Assembly: GCA_049840435.1 (NCBI GenBank)
Contig: JASGKY010000032.1
Location: forward strand, 149,611-213,610
Length of the DNA: 64,000 nt
Direction of reading: 5' to 3'
Source: JADLHS01 sp049840435
Lineage (GTDB): Bacteria; Verrucomicrobiota; Verrucomicrobiia; Limisphaerales; JADLHS01
The translations under genes and the position numbers were made by a program. Shown one piece after another: positions 25,801-35,213 of this stretch. The notes beneath the pieces are model-generated. The model searched no databases, was not told where the DNA came from, and worked only from the letters and a program-made list of their open reading frames with translations. Position 1 is the stretch's first letter. Each line of letters opens with the position of its first letter.

Positions 25801-28133
25801 CGGTTCGAATAGAGCGTGCTACCGAGGTGCGCCGCGTAACGTTGCAAGAACCGATCAATGAACACAGGACTGTTCGTCAAGGCGCGAAACAACGGATAAT
25901 TCACATCCGGCAACGCTGGCGCAGGATCAACAAAATCATCAATCAGCGAGCTATTCGCGTTGTTCGTGTAGAAGCAGCGGTCGAAATCCGGCAACGTCCA
26001 TTGCCATTTCGAGCCGGGCGCGTGGCCGCACCAAAACTCGCGATTCCACGGCCAACTGGTATTGACCCCGAAATCCATGACGACGAGATAATCAATGAAT
26101 GAGTCCACGTTCATCTGCGCGAGCAGTGCATCGTAATTCGTCTGCTGGCTCATCGGGTGCGTGGTGTAGAACGCGTGAAACGCCTCATAGGCGTCCGTCG
26201 TGCCCGTGTCGGCCAGTAATTTGACGTTCTCGGTGCTCTGCGAATAATCGTGGGCGTATTGCACCAAGTCGTACGTGTCCACTGGTAACTGGTGTTCGTT
26301 GGCAAAGAAGACCGGATCGAACATCTTGCGCATGTCCTGAAGTCCCCAATAGGTGCCGTTGATGAAAACCACCGTCGGGCGATAGGAGGACTGATCGTTC
26401 TCCGTCTGGCCGCGCAAAATGGGCGCCATCATTGCATCGCGCAGCATGTCTTGATTCCAGTTGTCGCCCCCGTTGCGGATATTGAGTTTGCCAAACGTGC
26501 CGACAGCTTCACCCGGAAAAATTCGATGCGAAATGACGTCGTCGCCGTATTTGCTCCGCATGTGGATGTTCAACGGCTTCTGTGCAAAGGGCCAATTGTT
26601 CTCGCCACCGATGCGGACACCGCAGTTCACCGCAAACGCCGGCGCGCCGTTGGTTTCAAAGAACTCGGTACGCACGGGAATCTCCCGCCCCTTGTAAACC
26701 CAGGCCGTGTCATTCTCGTAAATGCCGATGACGTCGTTGGTCAATGAGGCCGGATCAGCCACAAAAGACAGCACCGGTAACGTACGCGCGGGTTCGCCGA
26801 CAAAATACGAGCGCGTCAACACCGGTCCGGGAATCAGTCCAGACACGAATGTTCGTGCCCGCAAAACAGTGTTAGAAGAAATGGTCAGTACACCAGAATA
26901 CGACGGCGAATTCGGTCCCGGCACAGAACCATCCAATGTATAGCGGATCACCGTCCCACCACCGGAAGCACTTAAGCTCGCACTCTGAGAGCTTGCATAA
27001 AACCCACTCGCGAGCGAAGCACTCACCGCTGGCGATAGCGTCAACGCTGTCAGCGGCTCGGTGTTGTTCGGCCCTTCTGGTGTAGGCGTTCCGAAAAATG
27101 ACCAGCCGTTCGTCGCATTGCGACCGTAGGAAACATCCGTGGTCTGCAATCCAAACGTCACCGAATCCACCAAGATGGCTGGACCAGTGACTTCCGCGAC
27201 GACCAATTCCGCCGCCCAGCTCAAATCGGAACTGTTGGCCGTCAACTGATGGACTTCAGCCGCAAAAACATTGTCTCCCGTCTGAAATAACGAACGCGGC
27301 AACTCAACAGTCTCAAAGGCGTTTTCCGTAGGCGGCTGGCCATTGGCAAGATTCGTGTGGGTAATCGCACCTTCCGGCAGGCGCAGTCGGGCGAACTCTG
27401 TTCCGTTCAGATAAAGGATTGCGCCGTCGTCCACGTTCACGCGGCAACGGATATTTCCCAACCGCGTGGGATCAGTGACGGTGAAATGCCGGCGAAAGTG
27501 CGTCGTCGGATATTTGCTGGCACTGCTCGGACCATAACTGACAATGGTCGCTTCATCTCCATCCCCGTAACCCAATTGCGCCGCACCTTGTGCCCACGTC
27601 GAATCATCGTAAGAGGCCGCCATCCAATTCGTCCCCGGATTTGTTCCCGTATCCCGATATTTCCAAACCGCATTGGTCGCGATGAGCAACAAATCCTGCG
27701 GCGGCAAATCCGTGCGATACAACCCTAACGCTTCACCGTCCGCACTCAACTTGAAAGAGGTATGATAGCGCCGCGTGACAAATGTCGAACCCCACGGCCA
27801 ATAGCCGCGCAAAACAGTTTTGTTTGTACCCGAATCGAAACCGTCGGCGCGAAACATCAAATAGCCATTTGCCGGAATCACCGCATTCGTCGGAATCAGC
27901 CACTTGAACGGCTGCGTCAGATCATCGGTCAGGAAATAACTATTGAGCGCCACGTTGGTGGCCGCCGGATTATGAAGTTCAATCCAATCAGAGTAGTCGT
28001 CGAAATCGCAGTTGTCTGGATGGACTGAAAGATTGGATGCCAAGAATTCGTTGATTACCGGCGCAGCCTCCAAGGGCAGCCCAAGTCCCACCAGCACAAC
28101 GAAAACCCCGGAAACAAATGAAGTGATACGCAT
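22878..28133 (-). CDS. giant secreted CotH-kinase / lamin-tail / beta-helix protein
   Basis: A 1751-residue exported protein. Signal peptide MRITSFVSGVFVVLVGLGLP. Then: lamin-tail domain 1 (VINEFLASN, YSDWIELHNP); a jelly-roll-like region; a chitobiase C-terminal-like domain (IRYTLDGSVPG) near 440; a CotH kinase-like domain at about 470-850 (NGTYWGLQDMRKMFDPVFF, WQWTLPDFDRCF); a bacterial-repeat domain (APGYAFVSWSNGS) near 920; a right-handed beta-helix at about 960-1270; lamin-tail domains 2 and 3 (VVNEVMAHSHNSLPDWIELYN; VISEIMYHPPV); and a C-terminal DADPDGDGIRNAMEYALGTNP calcium-binding-like segment cut here to its core. Start: the ATG at 28133 fits the signal; the frame is open to 28298. 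Probably a cell-surface or matrix protein; whether the CotH domain phosphorylates anything is unknown. Confidence 0.88.
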   Translation of the reverse strand: MRITSFVSGVFVVLVGLGLPLEAAPVINEFLASNLSVHPDNCDFDDYSDWIELHNPAATNVALNSYFLTDDLTQPFKWLIPTNAVIPANGYLMFRADGFDSGTNKTVLRGYWPWGSTFVTRRYHTSFKLSADGEALGLYRTDLPPQDLLLIATNAVWKYRDTGTNPGTNWMAASYDDSTWAQGAAQLGYGDGDEATIVSYGPSSASKYPTTHFRRHFTVTDPTRLGNIRCRVNVDDGAILYLNGTEFARLRLPEGAITHTNLANGQPPTENAFETVELPRSLFQTGDNVFAAEVHQLTANSSDLSWAAELVVAEVTGPAILVDSVTFGLQTTDVSYGRNATNGWSFFGTPTPEGPNNTEPLTALTLSPAVSASLASGFYASSQSASLSASGGGTVIRYTLDGSVPGPNSPSYSGVLTISSNTVLRARTFVSGLIPGPVLTRSYFVGEPARTLPVLSFVADPASLTNDVIGIYENDTAWVYKGREIPVRTEFFETNGAPAFAVNCGVRIGGENNWPFAQKPLNIHMRSKYGDDVISHRIFPGEAVGTFGKLNIRNGGDNWNQDMLRDAMMAPILRGQTENDQSSYRPTVVFINGTYWGLQDMRKMFDPVFFANEHQLPVDTYDLVQYAHDYSQSTENVKLLADTGTTDAYEAFHAFYTTHPMSQQTNYDALLAQMNVDSFIDYLVVMDFGVNTSWPWNREFWCGHAPGSKWQWTLPDFDRCFYTNNANSSLIDDFVDPAPALPDVNYPLFRALTNSPVFIDRFLQRYAAHLGSTLYSNRFIAIMDSLSAEVDGEMPRHIARWAAQGGMPSLASRQSYLNQIKQFVTVRPTGAVSRLQAELGLNRGLANLAVTLSPATGGNLRIAGVPMTPQYNTTFGLFKNTPVELTAEPAPGYAFVSWSNGSTNPTISLTLTADQALTASFQAGAETVLPSSIAVNTTLTAANSPYSVTNDLIVPSNVTLTVEPGVKFLLPPGVSIYVHGALLVNGTSNAPVQMLARNGQTWGNLGFVNATGSSVISNLTVRGATASRLDPVNLKAAISAYNSTLTLDRVDIDANQPVFVRFGSTTLRNSRINSRFTGDGINIKSGSGLVENCVFTGAANPDTDAIDFDNVTNGVIRGNHIYAFLGSNSDAIDIGEGCQGLLVVSNRIYHMFDKGVSVGQASVARIERNLIVNCDIGVGVKDAGSTVYIDQNTFARDNVGVAVYEKNLGVGGGIAYITNSIFYRSKTAPVTVDSLSVLAVNYSLSDTAPLTGTGNLLADPLFTDAGLYDFSLAAGSPAINSGYPAHALDADNSRADMGAYYSYSTNDYPYVVPNLVVVNEVMAHSHNSLPDWIELYNNSAQPVNLGGWFLSDDANTPQKYRIADGTILPARGYLVFYENLNFGVGSSDPGALIPFALSENGDTVNLFGPGDSLRPDYTEKEDFGASATGVSFGRYYKASTRTYNFVSMATPTLGATNSAPLVGPVVISEIMYHPPVADAEYLELANITDAPVTLFDATTAEPWKFTQGITYVFPTNPALTLAANEKILLVRSSTVFAQNYTPAVGTRVFQWTSGGLDNNGETLELAMPGDTNNVGVRQFIRVDRVDFTDAAPWPTGPDGGGTSLVRVNENSYGNDYANWAEAAPTPGQTSYQQWLASQNLPVGQTGPDADPDGDGIRNAMEYALGTNPQVSSTLTWNITKVGADTQVSYQLSALRPDVGYFIQKTSALGQGSWSSLATITAGVSPSYQLSALDAAHDAASFYRLVVVLYNQ

Positions 28134-28298
28134 AAATAGATACGCCGATGCGACAAAATGGTTGCCAAGTGTAACTTGACGAGTCAGCTCCTCCCATTTG
28201 GTCAGGTGCGAGCGTAACGCCCCCAAAAAAACCGAGCAAATTAAAATACTTTTATCTTTGGCGAAGCCGTTGAGTCTGATTTTGCAGCAAAGCTCCAC

Positions 28299-28979
28299 TT
28301 ACACCCGACGCAGCAATGTCTCGAGATAAGGTAAATCAGCGGGCGTCGTTACTTTGGGATTTGGAGCAGCGCTAGTCACTAAGCGCACGGGTTGACCGAT
28401 CAATTCGCAAGCCGTTGTATCATCAGTGACTTGAAGCTGACGCGCCCGCACCTCGCTCAACGCGCGACGGATGACATCCACACGGAAGGTCTGCGGAGTC
28501 TGCACCGCCCAGAGTTTGGATCGGTCCACATTGCGCGCGATGGTTTTGCCGTCGGCGGTTTCCTTGATGGTATCAGTCACGGGCTGCGCCGCGACTGCGG
28601 CACCGCTTTCCCGTGCTGCTTTGATGGTATCGGCAATCAATTCTTCTGAGGTGCAAGGGCGGGCCCCATCCTGAATGGCCACGATTCTGGCGGCGGATGA
28701 AAGCGCTTCAAGTCCGTTCCAGACGGAATCCTGGCGCTCCGCACCGCCTACAACCAAGCGATGCGGCTTAGTCAGCTTGAGCTGCTGCGCGAGTTCGGCG
28801 AAGGCGGATTGCATGCCGTCGCGCACGACGAGGACGATTTCGTCAATGGACGCGGCATCATTGAATCGTTGCCACGTGTGCGCCACTACTGGTCGCCCAG
28901 CAACTTCGAGGAAAAGTTTGTCCGCCCCCGGCCCCATGCGGGTCCCCTTCCCGGCGGCAACAATGACAGCGCTGTTCAT
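28299..28979 (-). CDS. ispD: 2-C-methyl-D-erythritol 4-phosphate cytidylyltransferase
   Basis: Third step of the non-mevalonate isoprenoid pathway, transferring CMP from CTP to MEP. A 226-residue protein with the CTP-binding VAAGKGTRMGPGADKLF, HTWQRFNDAASIDEIVLVVR, GGAERQDSVWNGL, QDGARPCTSEELI and TDDTTACELIG. The ATG at 28979 gives MNSAVIVAAGKG; the longer frame to 29048 is unlikely. A 7-bp-periodic repeat lies 29 bp upstream. It is divergent from lysC and lies downstream of nothing obvious in the same pathway. Confidence 0.95.
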   Translation of the reverse strand: MNSAVIVAAGKGTRMGPGADKLFLEVAGRPVVAHTWQRFNDAASIDEIVLVVRDGMQSAFAELAQQLKLTKPHRLVVGGAERQDSVWNGLEALSSAARIVAIQDGARPCTSEELIADTIKAARESGAAVAAQPVTDTIKETADGKTIARNVDRSKLWAVQTPQTFRVDVIRRALSEVRARQLQVTDDTTACELIGQPVRLVTSAAPNPKVTTPADLPYLETLLRRV

Positions 28980-29007
28980 GGCGGCGGAGTTTAAAGATGA
29001 ACGTCTC

Positions 29008-29035
29008 AAGTCTAAAGCCTGAAGTCCAAAGCCTG
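29008..29035. repeat. 7-bp-periodic tract between ispD and lysC
   Basis: AAGTCTA, AAGCCTG, AAGTCCA and AAGCCTG in succession (28 bp), in the 224-bp gap shared by two divergent genes. Confidence 0.85.
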
Positions 29036-29203
29036 CCGGCGCAATCAACCCAACGGCAAGCCAGATTTAGTCCCCCAGAGGCAGCCAATTGCTGCGGCAG
29101 CCTTGGCAAATTCCACACTTTTCAAACGAACGCCTTTTGCTACCCTGCGCGTCCCTTTGGGACTTCGTTGACCTCCAACCCGGCACGTTGTTCCCTCGGA
29201 TTT

Positions 29204-30421
29204 ATGGCATTGATCGTTCAGAAATATGGCGGCACTTCGGTGGGTAACACCGACCGCATTAAAAACGTCGCCAAACGCGTCGCAGAATATCGTAAGCGCG
29301 GCGACCAAGTCATCGTTGTCGTTTCCGCCATGAGTGGCGTCACCGATGGCCTCATCAAACTCGCCAAAGACATCGTCCCGCTCCCGAACGAACGCGAGAT
29401 GGACATGCTCCTCGCCACCGGTGAACAGCAAACCATCGCGCTCACAGCGATTGCGCTTCATGCACTGGACATCCCGGCGGTTTCCATGACCGGCGCGCAA
29501 GCAGGTATCGTCACGGACGGCGTCCACACCAAGGCGAAGATTCACAACATCACGCCAAAGCAAGTCCATGAAGCGCTCGACGCCGGCAACGTGGTCATCG
29601 TCGCCGGTTTCCAAGGCGAAACGAAGGAAGGCCAGATCACCACGCTCGGTCGCGGTGGTTCGGACCTGACAGCCATTGCGCTTGCGGCCGCAGTAAAAGC
29701 CGACCTCTGTCAAATCTACACGGACGTGGACGGAGTTTATACCGCCGACCCGCGCCTTGTGCCAAACGCGAAGAAGTTGCCCGAGATTTCGTACGACGAA
29801 ATGCTCGAACTTGCGAGCCTCGGTGCGAAGGTGATGCAGAGCCGCTCAGTTGAATTTGCCAAAAAATTTGGCGTGGTGTTTGAAGTCCGCAGCAGTTTGA
29901 ACGACAACCCCGGAACAATTGTGAAAGAAGAAACGAAAAGTATGGAAGGCGTCGTCGTGCGCGGCGTCTCGCTCGATAAGAATCAAGCCAAAGTCACGCT
30001 CGTCGGCGTGCCCGACAAACCCGGCATGGCCGCGCGCGTGTTCAAAGCCATCGGCGACGCCACTGTGAACGTGGACATGATCGTGCAGAACATCAGCCAC
30101 GGCAGCGGCACCCCCGCCACCGACCTTTCTTTCACCGTGGACAAACCTGATCTGCTCAAGGCGCAGAAAGTCATTGATGGTCTCAAGGCTGAGATTGGCT
30201 TCAAGGAAGTGCTCACTGACGAAAAGATCGGCAAGCTTTCCATCGTTGGCGTCGGCATGAAGTCGCACACCGGCGTCGCCGGCAAGATGTTTGAAACGCT
30301 TGCCAACGAAGGTGTGAATATCGGCATGATCTCCACGAGCGAAATCAAGATTTCCGTGACAATTGATCTGGCCAAGGGCGAGCAGGCTATCAAGGCTGTT
30401 CACAAAGCCTTCATCGGCTGA
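29204..30421 (+). CDS. lysC: aspartate kinase
   Basis: Phosphorylates aspartate, committing it to lysine, threonine, methionine and diaminopimelate synthesis. A 405-residue monofunctional enzyme: the kinase signature VQKYGGTSVGNTDRI, TLGRGGSDLTAIALA, YTDVDGVYTADPR, then two ACT domains (VTLVGVPDKPGMAARVFKAI and LSIVGVGMKSHTGVAGKMFE) that normally bind allosteric amino acids. The ATG at 29204 gives the canonical MALIVQKYGG; the frame is open from 28997 but that leader contains the intergenic repeat. Followed by a strong terminator, so probably transcribed alone. Confidence 0.96.
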   Translation: MALIVQKYGGTSVGNTDRIKNVAKRVAEYRKRGDQVIVVVSAMSGVTDGLIKLAKDIVPLPNEREMDMLLATGEQQTIALTAIALHALDIPAVSMTGAQAGIVTDGVHTKAKIHNITPKQVHEALDAGNVVIVAGFQGETKEGQITTLGRGGSDLTAIALAAAVKADLCQIYTDVDGVYTADPRLVPNAKKLPEISYDEMLELASLGAKVMQSRSVEFAKKFGVVFEVRSSLNDNPGTIVKEETKSMEGVVVRGVSLDKNQAKVTLVGVPDKPGMAARVFKAIGDATVNVDMIVQNISHGSGTPATDLSFTVDKPDLLKAQKVIDGLKAEIGFKEVLTDEKIGKLSIVGVGMKSHTGVAGKMFETLANEGVNIGMISTSEIKISVTIDLAKGEQAIKAVHKAFIG

Positions 30422-30441
30422 CCCCAACCACCCCGTTTTCT

Positions 30442-30475
30442 AACCCGCCTTGGTTTCCCAACGAGGCGGGTTTTT
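30442..30475 (+). terminator. Intrinsic terminator of lysC
   Basis: 9-bp stem AACCCGCCT/AGGCGGGTT (30442-30450 and 30464-30472) with a 13-nt loop, running into TTTTT. Confidence 0.9.
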
Positions 30476-30677
30476 AGCGTACGCCGCTAATATTCGTTAA
30501 AATCAGGCATAATCCTGCAATACTTGAATTGCGACAGCCGTAGGACAATCGCGTTCCAATAGCAAGACACGCTCCTGCAACCACCCCATGAATATGTTTC
30601 AATTTCTCGATGAAACACCTCGGCACACTGGCTGCTGAATCTCCGGTGACGCACCTAAGACTCATTGCAGGGTGACC

Positions 30678-30699
30678 TGTACCGTGATCACGCGGTACA
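30678..30699. promoter_or_regulatory. Palindrome upstream of the PAS histidine kinase gene
   Basis: TGTACCG-TGATCACG-CGGTACA is a near-perfect palindrome 18 bp before the ATG at 30718. It could be an operator or a leader hairpin close to the ribosome-binding site. No second copy was seen before the other kinase genes. The rest of the 296-bp gap after lysC shows no gene. Confidence 0.4.
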
Positions 30700-30717
30700 G
30701 AACGGATTGGAATTGCC

Positions 30718-32607
30718 ATGAATCAGGGAAACAGAACTCTGACGCGGCCCGCGCTGCCAACGGGCCCGGTCGCTACTTCGCACTCAACTGCCACCATCGT
30801 CGCCCCGGCCCATCCGGCGCCAAATCGAGATGAACAGCCTACGATGCTGCCTGGGGCATTGCATGAATCGGCTCCGGGCGGCCTCAGCGAAAACTCCGCC
30901 TACTCTTCCGCCGAAATGCTGGAGGTCCTGCTGGTCAACAGCCCTGACCCAATCTATTTCAAGGACCGCCAGTCGCGTTTCGTCTGCTACAGTCAGGCCT
31001 TTTCCAATTTCTTTAACCTCGCCCAGCCCGATCTCCTCAAGGGTAAATCCGACTTCGATCTGTTTTCTGAAGAACACGCCCGCCAAGCCTACGAAGATGA
31101 ACAAAAAATCATCGCAACCGGAGTCCCGATCATTGGCATGTTGGAAAAGGAAACTCACAATGACGGGCGCGTAACCTGGGCTTTGTCCACGAAGCTGCCA
31201 TGGCGAAATCGCGCTGGGGAGATCATCGGCACGTTCGGCATCTCGAAGGACGTCACCGCGTGGAAGGAGACGGAGCAAAAGCTGGCACACGAACGGGAGC
31301 TATTCCATGCGTTGGTCGAAACCTTGCCGGACGCGATCTACTTCAAGGACCGCGAATCGCGCTTCGTAAAGCTAAGCCGCTCCAAAGTGGAACGCGCCCG
31401 CAAAGCCATGCTGCAACAACATCGCGCCAAGCATGGCCCCGGACACACCGAACAACTCGCTCCACACCTCATTGATGCCGCTGTTTGCGCGCAATACCTG
31501 ATTGGCAAAACGGATTTCGACCTGATGGCGCCGGCTAAAGCCCAAGAAGCTCGACAACAGGAGCTGGATATCATGCGCACCGGCCAGCCGTTGATCAGCC
31601 GGCTGGAAAAAATCATTGGGGAAGACGATCATCCAGCGTGGCGGTTAACGACCAAGATGGCGTGGCATGACAAGGATGGGAACATCATCGGCACCTTCGG
31701 CGCGACCCGTGACGTGACGGAATTGAAAGAAGCCGAGGAAAAGCTCGAAGAAACTCACAAACGGCTCAGTCACGCTTCTCGCATGGCGGGCATGGCCGAG
31801 GTTGCCACGGACATCCTGCACAACGTCGGCAATGTGCTCAATAGCGTGAACGTTTCATGTTCAATGGTGATGGGCCGGCTGCAAGAGTCACCCGCCGCGA
31901 ATCTGGCGCGCATTCCGCAACTGCTCAAAGAACAGACCGGCAACCTCGACACGTTCCTGACCACAGATCCAAAAGGCAAAAAAATCCCGGATTATCTGGG
32001 CGCGCTCGCCAAAGTCATCGAGGAGCAACGCACGTTCGCGTTAGGTGAACTCGAACAATTACGCGGGCACATTGACCACATCAAGCAGGTTGTAGCCATG
32101 CAGCAAAATTACGCGAAGGTGGCCGGCCTCGAGGAACGGGTTGCGGCGGCCGATCTGATCGAAGATTCCCTGCGCCTTAATGCCAGCGCTCTGGTCCGCC
32201 ACCGCGTCGAATTGATCCGCGAATTTGACCCCGTCCCAGCCCTCGTGGTGGACAAACACAAGGTGCTGCAGATTTTGGTCAACCTCATCAGCAATGCCAA
32301 ATACGCGGTCAGTGCCGCGCCCCGGGAAGACAAAATCGTAACGGTGCGCGTACGGCAAACCAGCCCTGAAATGCTGCAAATTCAGGTCGCAGACAACGGC
32401 GTCGGCATTGCCCCAGAAAATCTCACCCGCGTGTTTGCACATGGTTTCACCACCCGGCCCGATGGCCATGGCTTCGGCCTGCACAGCGGTGCGATTGCCG
32501 CCAAGGAGTTGGGCGGCTCATTGACGGTACAAAGCAACGGCCCGGGTCACGGCGCGACATTCACGCTCGAACTGCCCTTCAATCGGAATTATACTCCTGC
32601 TGTATGA
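30718..32607 (+). CDS. PAS-PAS sensor histidine kinase
   Basis: A 629-residue soluble kinase with no membrane segment. Two PAS domains at about 60-180 and 190-345, each with the SPDPIYFKDR/LPDAIYFKDR start and the TFGxxxDVT end. A linker ERLSHASRMAGMAEV-type leads into DILHNVGNVLNSV, whose His is the likely phosphoacceptor of this H-box class. HATPase motifs are intact: NLISNAKYAV (N box), DNGVGIAPENL (G1), HGFGLHSG (G2) and GHGATFTLELP. Overlaps the next kinase gene by 4 bp (ATGA), so the two are coupled. The N-terminal 50 residues are disordered-looking. Confidence 0.88.
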   Translation: MNQGNRTLTRPALPTGPVATSHSTATIVAPAHPAPNRDEQPTMLPGALHESAPGGLSENSAYSSAEMLEVLLVNSPDPIYFKDRQSRFVCYSQAFSNFFNLAQPDLLKGKSDFDLFSEEHARQAYEDEQKIIATGVPIIGMLEKETHNDGRVTWALSTKLPWRNRAGEIIGTFGISKDVTAWKETEQKLAHERELFHALVETLPDAIYFKDRESRFVKLSRSKVERARKAMLQQHRAKHGPGHTEQLAPHLIDAAVCAQYLIGKTDFDLMAPAKAQEARQQELDIMRTGQPLISRLEKIIGEDDHPAWRLTTKMAWHDKDGNIIGTFGATRDVTELKEAEEKLEETHKRLSHASRMAGMAEVATDILHNVGNVLNSVNVSCSMVMGRLQESPAANLARIPQLLKEQTGNLDTFLTTDPKGKKIPDYLGALAKVIEEQRTFALGELEQLRGHIDHIKQVVAMQQNYAKVAGLEERVAAADLIEDSLRLNASALVRHRVELIREFDPVPALVVDKHKVLQILVNLISNAKYAVSAAPREDKIVTVRVRQTSPEMLQIQVADNGVGIAPENLTRVFAHGFTTRPDGHGFGLHSGAIAAKELGGSLTVQSNGPGHGATFTLELPFNRNYTPAV

Positions 32608-34785
32608 GCCGTTCGTTGCCTCCCAAAACTCCGCGGCTATTGCTGGTGGATGACAACGCCGCCATTCACCAGGATTTCAAAAAAATTCTGGCGACGCCAG
32701 CACAGGCCGCTTCAGAGCTGGAAGATTTTGAAGCCGCGCTATTCCAGAAGCCGAAAAGCCTGATTGAACGCGTCTCGTTTCGCATGGATTCCGCTTTTCA
32801 AGGCCAGGAGGCCTTGGCGTTGGTCCAACAGTCCCTGGCGGCAAACGATCCCTACACCCTCGCTTTCATGGATATCCGGATGCCGCCCGGTTGGGATGGG
32901 GTAGAAACCATCGAACGCATCTGGCAAATCTGTCCCGACCTGCAAATGGTGATCTGTTCAGCTTATTCAGATTACACTTGGGAAGATTTGATCCAACGGT
33001 TCGGGCATACGGACAATCTCTTGATCCTCAAAAAGCCGTTCGAGATGGTGGAGGTACTTCAGATTGCCCACGCGCTGACGAAGAAATGGGCACTCGCATT
33101 GCAATCGCGCCTGTGGATGAAAGACCTCGACCGGCTGGTGCGCGAACGCACGCAGGAGCTCGTTGTTGCCAACGAACAATTACGCGCCGAAATTGTCTCT
33201 CGCACCCAGATGCAAGAAGCGTTGCGGATCTCGGAGGAACGGTTTGCCAAGGCGTTTCGCACCAGTCCCATGCCGATGGCCATCCTCCGTCAGCTGGATC
33301 GCCAGTTCGTGGACGCCAACGAAAGTTTTCTAAAGCTGGTGGGTTTCACTGCGGAAGAATTACGAACCCAGACGGCCGAGGGCTCCCAACTGTGGGCGGA
33401 AACCACGGAGCGCAAGATAGCCGCTCTGAAAACCGGAGACAACCTGCATAACCACCCCTGCTCGCTGCAGGCGCAAGACGGTTCACCGCGCCAGGTCGTG
33501 TTATGGGCCGAACCAATCGCCCTTGCCGACGGTGCGTGCGTGCTGCTGATCTTGGAGGATGTTACCGATCAGCTACGGCTGGAAACTCAGTTGCGGCAGG
33601 CGCAGAAAATGGAAGCCGTGGGCCGCCTCGCCGCCGGCGTGGCCCACGAGTTTAACAACATCCTCACCGTCATCCAAGGTCATGCAGAGCTGCTGCGCCA
33701 AGCCCAGATTGCCCCGCGGCAAATCCTTGATTCCAGCAACCGCATCAGTCAGGTCAGTCAGCGTGCCGCTACGTTGACGCGACAGCTGCTGATGTTCAGT
33801 CGCCAGCAACCGATGCAACTCCAGCCGCTCAATTTGTCCGCCGCCGTCGAGGCCACGGATAAGATGTTGCGGCAGCTGATCGGCGAACGCCACGAATTGC
33901 ACCTCGTGTGCGCCCCCGAACTCCCCTTGATTCTGGCTGACGCCGGCAACATGGAGCAAATCCTGATCAACCTTTGCTTGAATGCCCGTGATGCGATGCC
34001 CAAGGGCGGACCGATCCGCATTGAAACCAGCCAATTGACATTGACGGCAGAAACCGCGCGCCGCCATCCGGACGCACGCCCTGGTTTGTTTGTTTCGATC
34101 GCAGTAACCGATGCCGGCTGCGGCATCAGCCCGGACATTTTGCGCCGCGTGTTTGATCCGTTTTTCACCACAAAGGAAATCGGCAAAGGCACGGGGTTGG
34201 GCCTGTCCACTATTCACGGCATCGTCAAGCAACACAACGGTTGGATCGAAGCCACAAGCGAAGTGGGCCAAGGCTCGACGTTTCGAGTGTTCCTGCCCGC
34301 GGCGCCGCCGGAGAATCTAAAATCTCCGCAATGCGAGGTGTTACGTGATGTCGCCCCGGCGCAAGGCCACGGCGAAATAATTTTGGTGGTGGAGGATGAT
34401 CCCAGCGTACGGGAACTCGCACGCGCCACCTTGGAACGGGGAGGCTACCGGGTTTTGGAAGCCGAAGATGCAAATGGCGCGCTCCAAGTCTGGCGGGAAG
34501 TAGCGACGCCTATCGCTGGACCTGATCACGGACCTGGTGCTCCCAAACGGCTTAGGCGGCGGAAAGCTGGCGCAACTGCTCCGCGAGCGCGATCCGCAGC
34601 TGCAGGTGATTTGCATTAGCGGCTACGGCTCGGAAACATTGAAGGAAGAAATGCCCGCTTCGCTCGCGCCGGGCATCAACTTTTTGTCGAAACCGTTCGA
34701 ACCAAACACGCTGTTGCACGCAGTCAAAGCGCTATTGGATCGGACGGAAGCCGCCCGGATTCAAGCGCGCCTGACACTAGTTTGA
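32604..34785 (+). CDS. hybrid histidine kinase, REC-PAS-HisKA-HATPase-REC (one frameshift)
   Basis: Domains in order: receiver (LLLVDDNAAIHQDF, phospho-Asp in AFMDIRMPPGWDG, LKKPF); a coiled linker; PAS at about 215-320; HisKA with GRLAAGVAHEFNNILTVIQG; HATPase with NLCLNARDAMPKGG, DAGCGISPDIL, FFTTKEIGKGTGLGLS; and a C-terminal receiver starting ILVVEDDPSVRELAR. A one-base slip near 34511 breaks the last receiver. Its other half continues in another frame as DLITDLVLPNG (phospho-Asp), CISGYGSETL and FLSKPFEP, ending at 34785. Without the slip the protein is about 726 residues. The break is probably a sequencing error. The 3' end overlaps the convergent receiver gene by 9 bp. Confidence 0.85.
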
Positions 34786-35199
34786 AACGAAGCCGGCCTG
34801 CTCAATGGCCCGCAGGAACAAGCTCATCCGGCGCAACTTCTCGATAATGCTGATGACGCCGCGGATGTTCAGCGGTTTGGCGATGTAGGGAAATCCCCCG
34901 ATCACACCATTCCGAGCATCCAGCTCTTCCTGCTTCACAGCCGCGGTGAGAAAAACGATCGGCGTGGTTTTGAACGCCCGCAGCGCACGGATTTTTTCCG
35001 CCAGCGTGCCGCCGTCCATGCCGGGCATCATCACGTCGAGCAAAATGACGTCTGGTTTGAATTCCTGCAACGCGCCCAACACCAACTCGGCGTCGTTTTC
35101 CGTGCGTACAGTATAGTGCCCGCTTTTTTCGAGGTTCAATCGCAGCAATTGTGTAATGCTGGGTTCATCATCCACGATGAGGATGCGTTTTTTTGTCAT
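34777..35199 (-). CDS. stand-alone response regulator (receiver only)
   Basis: A 140-residue CheY-like protein: acidic pair ILIVDDEPS, phospho-Asp in VILLDVMMPGMDG, TPIVFLTAA with the conserved Thr, and YIAKPLN with the conserved Lys. No output domain, so it probably relays phosphate or acts by protein contact. Third gene of a minus-strand operon after 36734-37663 and 35214-36737; 15 bp separate it from the gene before. Confidence 0.9.
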   Translation of the reverse strand: MTKKRILIVDDEPSITQLLRLNLEKSGHYTVRTENDAELVLGALQEFKPDVILLDVMMPGMDGGTLAEKIRALRAFKTTPIVFLTAAVKQEELDARNGVIGGFPYIAKPLNIRGVISIIEKLRRMSLFLRAIEQAGFVSN

Positions 35200-35213
35200 A
35201 GTTTTGGTACTCC

